Shown piece after piece: positions 15,501 through 21,899 of a DNA stretch of 21,899 nucleotides (positions within the stretch are counted from its first letter, which is position 1; each line of letters starts with the position of its first letter). Source of the DNA: Flavicella sp964230805 (GTDB taxonomy: Bacteria > Bacteroidota > Bacteroidia > Flavobacteriales > Flavobacteriaceae). The stretch lies in NCBI GenBank assembly GCA_964230805.1, contig CAXRIA010000011.1, positions 1-21,899 of the forward strand, in the 5' to 3' direction. The translations under genes and the position numbers were made by a program. The notes under the pieces were generated by a model. It ran no database searches, was not told the origin of the DNA, and saw nothing but the letters and a program-made list of their open reading frames with translations.

Positions 15501-17061
15501 GATTTCTCCACCACCGCACCACGACATTTATTCTATTGAAGATTTGGCGCAATTGATCTACGATCTTAAAAACGCCAACCGTGAAGCACGTATCAATGTA
15601 AAATTGGTATCTGAGGTAGGTGTAGGTACTATTGCAGCGGGTGTGTCCAAAGCCAAAGCGGATGTGGTATTGATCTCTGGTTATGATGGAGGTACAGGGG
15701 CTTCTCCTCTAACCTCTTTAAAGCACGCTGGACTTCCTTGGGAACTTGGATTGGCAGAGGCACAACAAACATTGGTTTTAAACAACCTACGTTCTCGTAT
15801 TGTGGTAGAATGTGACGGTCAGTTAAAAACCGGTCGTGATGTTGCCATTGCCGCATTGCTAGGTGCAGAAGAATTTGGTTTTGCCACAGCACCATTGGTA
15901 GCCTCTGGATGTATCATGATGCGTAAATGTCATTTGAACACTTGTCCAGTAGGGATTGCTACACAAGACAAAGACTTGCGTAAAAACTTCAAAGGAACCC
16001 CTGAACACGTGATCAATTTCTTCTATTACATTGCCGAAGAATTGCGAACAATTATGGCAGAACTCGGTTTCAGAACCATGGATGAAATGGTGGGACAAAC
16101 GCACAAGATCAATGCGAACAAAGCCATCCACCATTACAAAGCCAAAGGATTGGACTTGTCTGCTATTTTGCACAGACCTGCGGAATACAGCAATTTAACA
16201 GTTCGAAATACCGAAAAACAAGAGCACGGATTAGACAACGTGATCGACTTCCAAATCTTGAAAGACTCGCACCGCGCTTTGTACCGAAAAGAACAAATGA
16301 CATTGAATTACCCAATTATCAATACAGACCGTTCTGTAGGAGCGATTGTGAGTAATGAAATCTCAAAAATATACGGGCATCTCGGACTTCCGGAAGATAC
16401 CCTAAACATCAACTTTACCGGATCTGCAGGGCAGAGTTTGGGTGCTTTTGGAGCCCCTGGACTGACCTTTATTGTAGACGGGAATACCAACGATTATTTA
16501 GGAAAAGGCTTGTCTGGAGCCAAATTGATAGTGAAAAAACCAACGACGGCTGACTTTGTTGCAGAAGACAACATCATTGTAGGAAATGTTTGTTTGTTTG
16601 GTGCTGTCCAAGGGGAAGCTTACATCAATGGAATTGCAGGAGAGCGATTTGCTGTACGTAACTCAGGAGCTACTGCGGTTGTGGAAGGTGTAGGTGATCA
16701 CTGTTGTGAATACATGACAGGAGGTAAAGTGATTGTATTGGGAGATACAGGTAGAAACTTCGCTGCTGGTATGAGTGGTGGTATTGCCTATATTTACGAT
16801 CCGAACGACAAATTCACCAAAGGATTGTGTAACACAGAAACCATAGAGTTTGAGGATATTTTGGCAGAAGATGCTGCTGATTTGAAATCACTTATTGAAA
16901 AGCATGTGTTGTACACAGACAGTAACCGTGGTAAAGAAATTTTAGCGGATTGGGAAACAAACTTGAAAAAGTTTGTGAGAATTATGCCAATTGAATACAA
17001 GAAAGCACTGAAGCGTATTGCAGAAGGCGAAGTAATGGTTGAAGAATTAGAAACAGTTTAA
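12550..17061 (+). CDS. gltB: Glutamate synthase (NADPH) large subunit
   Basis: The 1503-residue enzyme takes the amide nitrogen of glutamine and transfers it to 2-oxoglutarate, making two glutamates. Domains in order: glutaminase domain, with Cys17 in ENCGAGF as the nucleophile exposed by removal of a short 16-residue propeptide; central domain (about 470-790); FMN-binding synthase barrel with GKSNSGEGGEDRKRF near residue 900; the 3Fe-4S ligands Cys1121, Cys1127 and Cys1132 in CIMMRKCHLNTC; and a C-terminal Gly-rich beta-helix (about 1260-1460). Length is that of bacterial GltB. The small subunit follows after 4 bp. Regulation is separate from the ammonium transport operon, with its own promoter and an upstream terminator. 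Confidence 0.98.
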   Translation: MIEKQGLYLPEFEHENCGAGFICNLKGEKTNQIIHDALEILVKLEHRGGVSSDGKTGDGAGLLIDIPHDYFNRVCEFDIPAQREYAVGMVFLPKNSNQYDYCKETFEKEVLAQGLTILGWRTVPVDSSQLGEIALASEPNIEQLFIGKSEETSETDFRAKLYAARKITEHAIYNSKMSESSYFYVPSLSNTTLIYKGIIMPEDIGPYYTDLMQPDFLTRLALVHQRFSTNTMPAWELAQPFRYMCQNGEINTLRGNVSRMRVREEIMKSDVFGPQIEKLFPIILPGKSDSASMDMVVELLTHTGRSLPEVMMMMIPEAWEKHKTMSDDRKAFYEYNGCIMEPWDGPASVPFTDGDYIGALLDRNGLRPSRYTVTKSGKLIMASEIGVVEVAPEDVESHGRLEPGKMFLVDMNEGRIINDEEIKSKIVSERPYKKWLDKTRLHLKDIPYGTETREESLDIATRSRLFNYTIEDIQEVITPMAQNAKEALGSMGIDTPLAVLSDRPQLISNYFKQLFAQVTNPPLDGIREEIVTDISLNLGKDRNIFSITERQCRKLRIQNPVLSNADLEKVRNITVESFQAETISMLYPKDKGLNGLEDALEDIIVQVTKAVERGTNIIILSDRGVNKDFAPIPSLLACSYVNHQMNRLRKRSYFDIIIESAEPREPHHFATLFGYGASAINPYMVNEIIRMQVKDGFITGMDEQQAVDNFNCAIGKGLLKVMNKIGISTLHSYRGSQIFEIVGFNSQFVEKYFPYTASRIEGIGLYEIEKEITERYKYAYPDTCIDKRLGLNIGGDYRWRRNGERHMFNPTTVAKLQQAVRLSDQASYDLYAKTVNEQSENLMTIRGLFEFDNLDPIPLDEVEPWTEIVKRFKTGAMSYGSISKEAHENLAIAMNRIGGKSNSGEGGEDRKRFQPSINGDSRNSAIKQVASGRFGVTSHYLSSAKEIQIKMAQGAKPGEGGQLPGEKVLPWIAAARNSTPFVGLISPPPHHDIYSIEDLAQLIYDLKNANREARINVKLVSEVGVGTIAAGVSKAKADVVLISGYDGGTGASPLTSLKHAGLPWELGLAEAQQTLVLNNLRSRIVVECDGQLKTGRDVAIAALLGAEEFGFATAPLVASGCIMMRKCHLNTCPVGIATQDKDLRKNFKGTPEHVINFFYYIAEELRTIMAELGFRTMDEMVGQTHKINANKAIHHYKAKGLDLSAILHRPAEYSNLTVRNTEKQEHGLDNVIDFQILKDSHRALYRKEQMTLNYPIINTDRSVGAIVSNEISKIYGHLGLPEDTLNINFTGSAGQSLGAFGAPGLTFIVDGNTNDYLGKGLSGAKLIVKKPTTADFVAEDNIIVGNVCLFGAVQGEAYINGIAGERFAVRNSGATAVVEGVGDHCCEYMTGGKVIVLGDTGRNFAAGMSGGIAYIYDPNDKFTKGLCNTETIEFEDILAEDAADLKSLIEKHVLYTDSNRGKEILADWETNLKKFVRIMPIEYKKALKRIAEGEVMVEELETV

Positions 17062-17065
17062 GACG

Positions 17066-18529
17066 ATGGGAAAAGTAACAGGTTTTAAAGAATTCGAAAG
17101 AAAAGATGAGTCTTACAAGCCCGTAAAGGAGCGTGTAAGCGATTATAAGGAGTTTACCATTCCATTGAGCGAGGAAGAAATTACAACGCAAGGTTCGCGC
17201 TGTATGGATTGTGGAATCCCGTTTTGTCACAGTGGATGTCCACTGGGAAATTTGATTCCAGATTTCAACCATATGGTACACCAAGGAGAATGGAAAAAAG
17301 CTTCGTGGATCCTTCATTCTACGAACAATTTCCCTGAATTTACAGGAAGATTGTGTCCAGCTCCATGTGAAAAATCATGTGTATTGGGAATCATTGAAGA
17401 CCCCGTTTCTATTGAAAATATTGAGAAAAATATTGTAGAGCGTGCCTTTAAAGAAGGTTGGATCAAACCGCAACCACCCAAACAGAGAACGGGAAAAACC
17501 ATTGCCATTGTAGGTTCTGGACCTGCTGGTTTGGCTGCTGCGCAACAACTCAACAGAGCCGGACATACGGTAACTGTGTTTGAAAGGGATGATGCCATTG
17601 GAGGTTTGCTTCGTTACGGTATTCCCAACTTTAAAATGGAAAAAGAAGTTATTGACCGTAGGGTAAAAATTCTTGAAGCAGAAGGCATTTCATTTGAAGT
17701 CAACGTGAATGTGGGTGTGAACTACGATGTCGAAAAGCTGAAAGCTTTTGATGCGGTTGTACTTTGTGGTGGTGCTACGGAAAGAAGAAGCTTGCCAACA
17801 CCAGGTATCGATGCTGACGGTGTGGTACAAGCCATGGACTTTTTAACTCAGCAGACCAAAGTCGTTTTTGGTCAAGAGGTAAAAGACCAAGTACTGGCAA
17901 CGGATAAAAATGTGATTGTCATTGGTGGTGGAGATACGGGATCTGACTGTGTGGGAACTTCCAACCGTCATGGTGCCAAGTCGGTAACCAACTTTGAAAT
18001 TATGCCAAAACCTCCGGGACAACGTGCTCCTTCTACTCCTTGGCCTTACTGGCCGTTGCAGATGAAAACCTCTTCTTCTCACAAAGAAGGGTGTGACCGC
18101 AACTGGTTGATCAATACCAAAGAGTTTGTCAAAGACAAAAACGGAAAATTGACCGCTTTGAAAACGGTCAATGTTGAGTGGAAAATGGTTCCAGGTCAGC
18201 GTCCACAATTGATAGAAATTGAAGGAACTGAAAAAACATGGCCTTGTGATTTGGCTTTATTGGCATTAGGATTTACAGGACCTGAAAGTACTTTGGCCGA
18301 CAAATTAGGATTGGACAGAGATGCGCGTTCAAACTACAAAGCGGAATACGGAAAATACCAAACCAATGTACCCAACATTTTTACGGCAGGAGATATGCGT
18401 AGAGGACAATCTTTGATTGTCTGGGCGATTTCTGAAGGTAGAGAAGCGGCGCGTCAGGTAGACATTTACTTGATGGGGAAATCCGATTTGGCTACGAAAA
18501 ATGAAACCGGTGATTTGGTAGGGATCTAA
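17066..18529 (+). CDS. gltD: Glutamate synthase (NADPH) small subunit
   Basis: The 487-residue flavoprotein brings electrons from NADPH to the large subunit through FAD and iron-sulfur clusters. The N-terminal domain holds cysteines for two 4Fe-4S clusters: CMDCGIPFCHSGC (Cys46, 49, 54, 58) and LCPAPCEKSC (Cys97, 101, 105). The FAD dinucleotide fold is VGSGPAGLAAA near residue 149, the NADPH fold VIGGGDTGSDC near 286, and the C-terminal FAD contact FTAGDMRRGQSLIVWAI near 433-450. Length and order are those of bacterial GltD. It starts 4 bp after gltB, so it is co-translated, and is followed by a strong terminator. Confidence 0.98.
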   Translation: MGKVTGFKEFERKDESYKPVKERVSDYKEFTIPLSEEEITTQGSRCMDCGIPFCHSGCPLGNLIPDFNHMVHQGEWKKASWILHSTNNFPEFTGRLCPAPCEKSCVLGIIEDPVSIENIEKNIVERAFKEGWIKPQPPKQRTGKTIAIVGSGPAGLAAAQQLNRAGHTVTVFERDDAIGGLLRYGIPNFKMEKEVIDRRVKILEAEGISFEVNVNVGVNYDVEKLKAFDAVVLCGGATERRSLPTPGIDADGVVQAMDFLTQQTKVVFGQEVKDQVLATDKNVIVIGGGDTGSDCVGTSNRHGAKSVTNFEIMPKPPGQRAPSTPWPYWPLQMKTSSSHKEGCDRNWLINTKEFVKDKNGKLTALKTVNVEWKMVPGQRPQLIEIEGTEKTWPCDLALLALGFTGPESTLADKLGLDRDARSNYKAEYGKYQTNVPNIFTAGDMRRGQSLIVWAISEGREAARQVDIYLMGKSDLATKNETGDLVGI

Positions 18530-18551
18530 ATTTACCAACACTTCCTGATAA

Positions 18552-18585
18552 AAAAAAACCCTTTGCAAATGCAAAGGGTTTTTTT
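18552..18585. terminator. Bidirectional intrinsic terminator after gltD
   Basis: AAAAAAACCCTTTGCA (18552-18567) pairs with TGCAAAGGGTTTTTTT (18570-18585) around AA. The stem is flanked by A on one side and T on the other, so it can work in both directions. It marks the end of the nitrogen island. Confidence 0.93.
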
Positions 18586-18942
18586 ATGACCTCCTGTGTC
18601 CTCTCGTTCGTCTACAGAAAAAAACACGAGGTTCTTATTGGCTCTTATTTCAGTTAAAAACACACGACACCACCTATGCACCTATATCCTCTCTTGTTGA
18701 TTGTCGAATTGAAAAAACTCAATATCTAAGTACTTTACAAAAATGTAATTGTCATTTACAATTGAAATTGTTGTGACAAATTTAAACAGCCATCAGCATA
18801 AATTATGATTGACTAAAATTATAAAATAAATATTTCCATTACCTCAAAAGAAACATAAAAGGCATCGGTAACACCTACCATCTAGCTATAAATTTATAGT
18901 AAGCACGTCTTTAACAAGTTGTGTGGAATACCAAAATAAGAT
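18586..18942. other. Non-coding stretch before the ATPase gene
   Basis: No ORF, tRNA or consensus promoter is seen in about 350 bp. Two small dyads stand out: ACAATT-GA-AATTGT (18758-18771) and the perfect palindrome CTATAAATTTATAG (18886-18899). The end, with TCTTTAACAAGTTGTGTGG (18908-18926) just before the ATPase start, resembles intergenic sequences that, from memory, recur beside accessory genes in Flavobacteriaceae. Confidence 0.4.
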
Positions 18943-19377
18943 ATGGAATTAAAAAAAATACTAATTAAGAATTATAAGAGTATAAAAATTATTGAGCTAC
19001 CCTTAACCAGAGTTAACGGTAGTTTGACTTTCTCACTTTTGGGGGTAAATGAATCGGGTAAATCGAGTATTCTTAAAGCGATATCGTTTATCGAAAATAG
19101 TGACTTAACTTTTCCACTTGACTTTCACAACATAGACATTCCTGTTGAAGTAACTTTTTCATATGAATTGGAGAACTACGAGAAAACTCAACTTGAAGAA
19201 CATTTTGAAAAGTCATATGAGGCACCAAAAACATTTATCAAGGAATTAGTTATAAATTCAATTGAATTGACAAAAGTTTTAAAGAATATCAATCCAGTAA
19301 CAGAAGTAAAAAAACAGACTATAAACTTCAAAAATGAAATTATTAAAATTACAAATTTGAAACTGGGAAGATTTTAG
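18943..19377 (+). CDS. N-terminal part of the ATPase (Walker A)
   Basis: The 144-codon frame begins MELKKILIKNYKSIK, a typical start for SMC/RecF-like ATPases, and has Walker A with Lys40 and Ser41. The last five or so residues (after about residue 139) are out-of-frame reading before the stop. Alone it cannot be an active ATPase because Walker B and the signature are missing. Confidence 0.75.
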   Translation: MELKKILIKNYKSIKIIELPLTRVNGSLTFSLLGVNESGKSSILKAISFIENSDLTFPLDFHNIDIPVEVTFSYELENYEKTQLEEHFEKSYEAPKTFIKELVINSIELTKVLKNINPVTEVKKQTINFKNEIIKITNLKLGRF

Positions 19378-20402
19378 AAGAAAAAGATTCCAAATCTATA
19401 TTAAGTCTAAAGGATTTTTTTACCATTAATTTACCCAACTACTTTTGGAACGAAAAACATAGAATTGTTTTTTGGAAGTCTGACCAAAAGTATTTAATAT
19501 CTAGTGCGATAAATCTACAGCAATTTGCTACTAATCCATTAGGAATATCTATCCCTTTATTAAATTGTTTTGAATTGATTGGAATTTCAGAACCCGAGAT
19601 AGCTACTGAAATACATAAATTAAATAACCCAACTAGTATTTACAATATAGAACAAGAGTTAAGCGATAAAGTAACAAAACACATAAAAAAAGTGTGGGAC
19701 GGACATCCAATCTTGATTAGATTCAAAATAAACAACAAACAACTTTCCCTATTGGTTGAGGATGAAGGTGTAAGTTATGATGCAAAAGTAACAGGACAAA
19801 GAAGTGATGGTTTCCGGCAGTTTATTTCCTTTTTGCTAACTGTTTCAATTGAAAATTCAAATGATAGATTAAATGATACGATACTCTTACTTGACGAACC
19901 AGAAACTCACCTACATCCAACTGCACAATTGAATCTTCGCAACGAATTATTAAAAATAACTAAAAACAAAGTTGATAATAATATTGTCTTTTATGCAACG
20001 CATTCAAACTATCTAATCGATAAGTCTAATCTAAATAGATCTTTCAAAGTAAAAAAAGCTGACAACATAGAAACGAAACTCGAAAAAATATCCAAAACTC
20101 AAACGTCCTATTCGGAAATTAATTTCGAGATTTTTAACATCCCAACAAACGATTATCATAATGAGCTTTATGGATTCATTGAGGAGAATAATAAAGCTAA
20201 GTTAAATGATTTAAAAAAAGATAAAGTCTGGATTAAAATTCCATCAGAGAACAAGATTCAGGTTTCTTTGCCTACTTATATTCGTCATTCAATTCATCAT
20301 CCTGAAAACAACAAAAACAGAAAATTTTCTGACGCATCATTGCGAAAATCAATTAATATTTTACGAAAAATAAAAGAAGAATTATTAAACGAAAAATTAT
20401 AA
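19347..20402 (+). CDS. C-terminal part of the ATPase (Walker B, switch His, HEPN-like tail)
   Basis: This frame has no early ATG; the first possible initiation codons are internal, such as TTG at 19575, but the 75 codons before that already read like protein (for example FFTINLPNYFW), so translation should enter from the first frame. It carries the ABC-type signature, Walker B and switch histidine. After the ATPase core, a separate C-terminal segment contains LPTYIRHSIHHPEN (20274-20315), followed by a basic helix to the end. Confidence 0.72.
   Translation, partial: NYKFETGKILEEKDSKSILSLKDFFTINLPNYFWNEKHRIVFWKSDQKYLISSAINLQQFATNPLGISIPLLNCFELIGISEPEIATEIHKLNNPTSIYNIEQELSDKVTKHIKKVWDGHPILIRFKINNKQLSLLVEDEGVSYDAKVTGQRSDGFRQFISFLLTVSIENSNDRLNDTILLLDEPETHLHPTAQLNLRNELLKITKNKVDNNIVFYATHSNYLIDKSNLNRSFKVKKADNIETKLEKISKTQTSYSEINFEIFNIPTNDYHNELYGFIEENNKAKLNDLKKDKVWIKIPSENKIQVSLPTYIRHSIHHPENNKNRKFSDASLRKSINILRKIKEELLNEKL
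19353..19359 (+). other. Slippery heptamer A-AAT-TTG at the frame break
   Basis: Inside the only interval where the frame can change, AAATTTG lies in the phase X-XXY-YYZ relative to the first frame (codons AAT, TTG). A -1 slip here would join frames as ITNL followed by ETGKILEEKD. The arrangement is the standard form of a -1 site; whether it works is unknown. Confidence 0.35.
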
Positions 20403-20705
20403 AAAGTGCAAGTAAAGAAAACAAAAAACCATTGCCAACATTGTATAAAAACAATAGCGGTAATAAAACGAAAGTAAGCAACTATCTCAACGACCATGAT
20501 ACAGCCTTTTGAAACTACTCAAGGGAAAATATGCCGTATTCTACTGGTATTTGATACAAATGCATTTCAACAACCAAAATAAACTGAAAATGACCGCGAT
20601 AAAGGCTATGCATCATACGAGCTGTGATACAAATTTTCAAGGACCTCAGTTGGCATCAAGCATTGACAACAAACGAAACCCAAAATTAATTTTAAAAAGA
20701 GTAAG
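20403..20705. other. Non-coding stretch after the ATPase gene
   Basis: No convincing gene is seen. A TTG-started 66-codon frame at 20509-20709 has no recognisable features. Near its left end there is CATTGCCAACATTG (20430-20443), leading into a small hairpin ATTGT-ATAAAA-ACAAT (20440-20455). This type of sequence often ends accessory modules in Flavobacteriaceae, from memory. A weak promoter for the next gene is described separately. Confidence 0.35.
20663..20694 (+). promoter_or_regulatory. Possible promoter of the CPBP protease gene
   Basis: TTG at 20663-20665 and TAATTTTA at 20687-20694 are 21 nt apart. The -7 box has one mismatch (final A instead of G), and the ATG at 20706 is only 11 nt after it, leaving almost no leader. 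Confidence 0.3.
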
Positions 20706-21368
20706 ATGAATAAATTAATGTTAAAACAAACAATAACTCCATTAGTAACCCTTGCCATTATTTGCTTCATGTATTTTGGACAAATCCCAAGAACTCCTTT
20801 TGAAAATATAATCATCTCTGTAATTATCATTATCGCGAATGGTATAGAATACAAAGGAAAACCATTTTCAGCGCTTGGGTTTCAACGCGCAAAATTCAAT
20901 GCAAAAAACCTCCTTGTGCATGCGCCATTAACAGCTATAGGACTCTTTGCTTTGTATGTGATTGCAATAGTCCCCGGTTTCGAAATGGCAACAGGTGTTC
21001 CTATCGATTATTCAAGCATGAACCCATTGGAAGGAAATCTTCCAACCACCATCGTCTGGCTATTAGCGGTATGGGCCACCGCAGCATTTGGAGAAGAAAT
21101 TATTTTTCGCGGTTATTTTATGCGACAGTTTATCAAATTCTTTGGAGATAGCAAGATCAGTCTTGTCGTTAATATTCTTATTTTTTGTAGCTTTTTCGGA
21201 TACATGCACATCCAACAAGGAATTACAGGCCAACTTGTTGCAGCAACTACCGGAGCGCTCTTATCCATACTATTTTACATACGTAAATACGATTTGTGGT
21301 TTATGATTCTGCTACATGGCTATTTTAATACCTTAGGCATACTCTGTTTTTACTTTGGAATTGCTTAA
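20706..21368 (+). CDS. CPBP family intramembrane metalloprotease
   Basis: This 220-residue membrane protein has about six hydrophobic segments and the three motifs of the CPBP/Abi (Rce1-like) protease family: EEIIFR (Glu130, Glu131, Arg135), FGYMH (Phe164 to His168) and HGYFN (His204 to Asn208). These glutamates and histidines form the catalytic site within the membrane. Family members cleave prenylated proteins in eukaryotes and, in bacteria, process peptides or provide immunity to bacteriocins; most have no known substrate. No bacteriocin gene is visible beside it. The start at 20706 is supported by an AAAAAGAG stretch a few bases upstream and by the usual N-terminal hydrophobic segment. 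Confidence 0.9.
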   Translation: MNKLMLKQTITPLVTLAIICFMYFGQIPRTPFENIIISVIIIIANGIEYKGKPFSALGFQRAKFNAKNLLVHAPLTAIGLFALYVIAIVPGFEMATGVPIDYSSMNPLEGNLPTTIVWLLAVWATAAFGEEIIFRGYFMRQFIKFFGDSKISLVVNILIFCSFFGYMHIQQGITGQLVAATTGALLSILFYIRKYDLWFMILLHGYFNTLGILCFYFGIA

Positions 21369-21489
21369 CTTTTGCGATAGTTATAATGACCCCATTATTT
21401 ATGAATCCATCTGTATTGAAACTAATAGAAAATCATACAGAAATTTACCTAAAAACCGCTAAGTTTATACCTGTAATCGCATGTGTACA

Positions 21490-21534
21490 ATGGCGCAAGT
21501 AAACAAAAAAAATTATAAAAAAAATCTTTTATAA
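21490..21534 (+). other. Apparent true N-terminus of the cupin gene, frame-shifted at an A8 run
   Basis: ATG at 21490 opens a 14-codon frame (MAQVNKKNYKKNLL) that stops at 21532. An eight-A run lies at 21517-21524. Adding one A (or slipping -1) joins it to the cupin frame as YKK(K)SFIKDVNYGDNN and then to the cupin at 21576. The frame between 21519 and 21576 is open and has no ATG, GTG or TTG of its own before 21576. Confidence 0.5.
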
Positions 21535-21575
21535 AAGACGTAAATTACGGAGATAATAACGTTGTCGCCGAGGTA

Positions 21576-21857
21576 ATGATGGAAACATCCTTTTCAAAGG
21601 AGATACGAATTCTATTGAAAGAAGTACAAACTATGAAAGAACACAAAACTCCTTTCCCCATAATCATTTATCTCATCAAAGGGAAAATCAATTTTGGAGT
21701 CTATCAAAAAATAGTATCGCTGAAAAAAATAGACATCCTAAGCTTGGAACCTAATAGCTCTCACGATTTAACCGCTGTTGAAGATAGCATTATAAGACTA
21801 TCACTGTCGAAGAACGACAGCGCATCAAGAGTAAAAAAAGTCGTTTCTAAAACATAA
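21576..21857 (+). CDS. Small cupin-fold protein
   Basis: The 93-residue frame matches small single-domain cupins common in Flavobacteriaceae: FSKEIRILLKEVQTMKEHKTPFPIIIYLIKGKI is the first cupin motif region (His of KEHKTP), and SLEPNSSHDLTAVEDSIIRLSLSK the second (His of SHDL). It would bind a metal or small ligand in the cytosol. Homologues, as I remember them, start about 25 residues further upstream, which fits a lost or slipped N-terminus at 21490-21534. With the annotated start the first strand is missing. The next gene starts 3 bp after the stop, so they are co-transcribed. The role is unknown, but such cupins often lie with genes for truncated hemoglobins and nitric oxide handling. 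Confidence 0.78.
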   Translation: MMETSFSKEIRILLKEVQTMKEHKTPFPIIIYLIKGKINFGVYQKIVSLKKIDILSLEPNSSHDLTAVEDSIIRLSLSKNDSASRVKKVVSKT

Positions 21858-21860
21858 GCC

Positions 21861-21899
21861 ATGAAAACCCTACAAAACCGCAATGACATTTCTACTCTC
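21861..21899 (+). CDS. Start of a probable group III truncated hemoglobin (partial)
   Basis: Only 13 codons are present before the window ends: MKTLQNRNDISTL. This resembles the N-terminal K-L-x-N-R-x-D-I-x-x-L signature of group III truncated hemoglobins in Bacteroidota, which bind oxygen or nitric oxide. It starts 3 bp after the cupin stop. The short length makes this tentative; the next residues outside the window would settle it. Confidence 0.5.
   Translation, partial: MKTLQNRNDISTL

Larger units (their letters stand above)
18943..20402 (+). pseudogene. AAA/ABC-type ATPase gene with one -1 frameshift; HEPN-like C-terminus
   Basis: Two overlapping reading frames together encode one ATPase of about 486 residues. 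The first frame stops at 19375-19377. The second is open from 19347 (a stop stands at 19344-19346) and continues the protein, so the frame change must fall within 19347-19374. ATPase parts over the joined numbering: Walker A GVNESGKSS (34-42), ABC-type signature SDGFRQ (about 288), Walker B ILLLDEPETHLHP (Asp318, Glu319), and switch ATHS (His354). It resembles the OLD/RecF-like AAA_15/AAA_21 group but has no Toprim domain. The last 100 residues hold an R-x4-H motif (Arg448 to His453) like HEPN ribonucleases. Frequent ATA codons contrast with gltBD and suggest transfer. A mutated gene, a sequencing error or programmed frameshifting are all possible. Confidence 0.8.

Noticed and set aside
15859..16173. 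104-codon frame antisense to gltB
   Set aside because: It lies entirely within the conserved synthase domain, on the opposite strand, and looks like a by-product of codon bias.
20509..20709. 66-codon frame before the CPBP gene
   Set aside because: It starts at TTG, has no family resemblance and ends inside the start of the CPBP gene; it is more likely non-coding.
21088..21306. 72-codon frame inside the CPBP gene in another frame
   Set aside because: The CPBP frame has all three protease motifs; this overlapping frame has none and is rich in Leu/Phe/Ser as expected for a shifted membrane gene.
1..21899. CRISPR arrays, tRNA genes, insertion sequences
   Set aside because: No regularly spaced repeats, cloverleaf-type sequences, transposase reading frames or terminal inverted repeats were found on reading through the window.

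Overview
The window looks like a chromosomal segment from a marine or host-associated member of the Flavobacteriaceae (Bacteroidota). The DNA is AT-rich. Several intergenic regions carry the Bacteroidota promoter pattern TTG-N19/22-TAnnTTTG, ribosome binding sites are weak or absent, and several proteins belong to Bacteroidota families (DUF4294, DUF6029-like barrel, OmpL/Bbp2-type porin). No part of this identification rests on a database search.

Layout. Positions 1-200 hold a leftward promoter and leader that look like the start of an rRNA operon whose 16S gene would lie outside the window. Positions 335-2780 hold a leftward DUF4294 secreted protein, divergent from an M42 aminopeptidase and an overlapping Nudix hydrolase that starts with TTG. 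Positions 2938-5534 hold an envelope redox set: a thioredoxin-fold lipoprotein, a periplasmic TlpA-like thioredoxin, and an outer-membrane barrel with a C-terminal cysteine pair. Acetyl-CoA synthetase (acs) is leftward at 5604-7511. A 635-bp acs/porin divergent region (7512-8146) is rich in operator-like repeats.

The core is a nitrogen-assimilation island, all rightward, at 8147-18529: outer-membrane porin, ammonium transporter 1, a divergent P-II protein, ammonium transporter 2, then NADPH-glutamate synthase gltB and gltD. The arrangement suggests ammonium passage over the outer membrane, transport across the inner membrane under P-II control, and assimilation by GOGAT. RNA hairpins between the genes (a perfect GCGA-tetraloop hairpin after the porin, strong terminators after each amt and after gltD) should set different expression levels along the island.

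Right of 18586 the sequence becomes accessory in character. It holds an AAA/ABC-type ATPase gene broken by one -1 frameshift, whose C-terminal region carries an R-x4-H motif like that of HEPN ribonucleases (a candidate anti-phage protein), and a CPBP intramembrane protease. It ends with a cupin gene whose N-terminus appears frame-shifted at an eight-A run and, 3 bp further on, the first 13 codons of what looks like a group III truncated hemoglobin. The cupin-hemoglobin pair suggests that a nitric-oxide or low-oxygen response cluster begins at the right edge.

The best candidates for something new are the ATPase with a HEPN-like tail and a slippery heptamer at its frame break, the operator array in front of the porin, and the ligand-site substitutions in the P-II protein.
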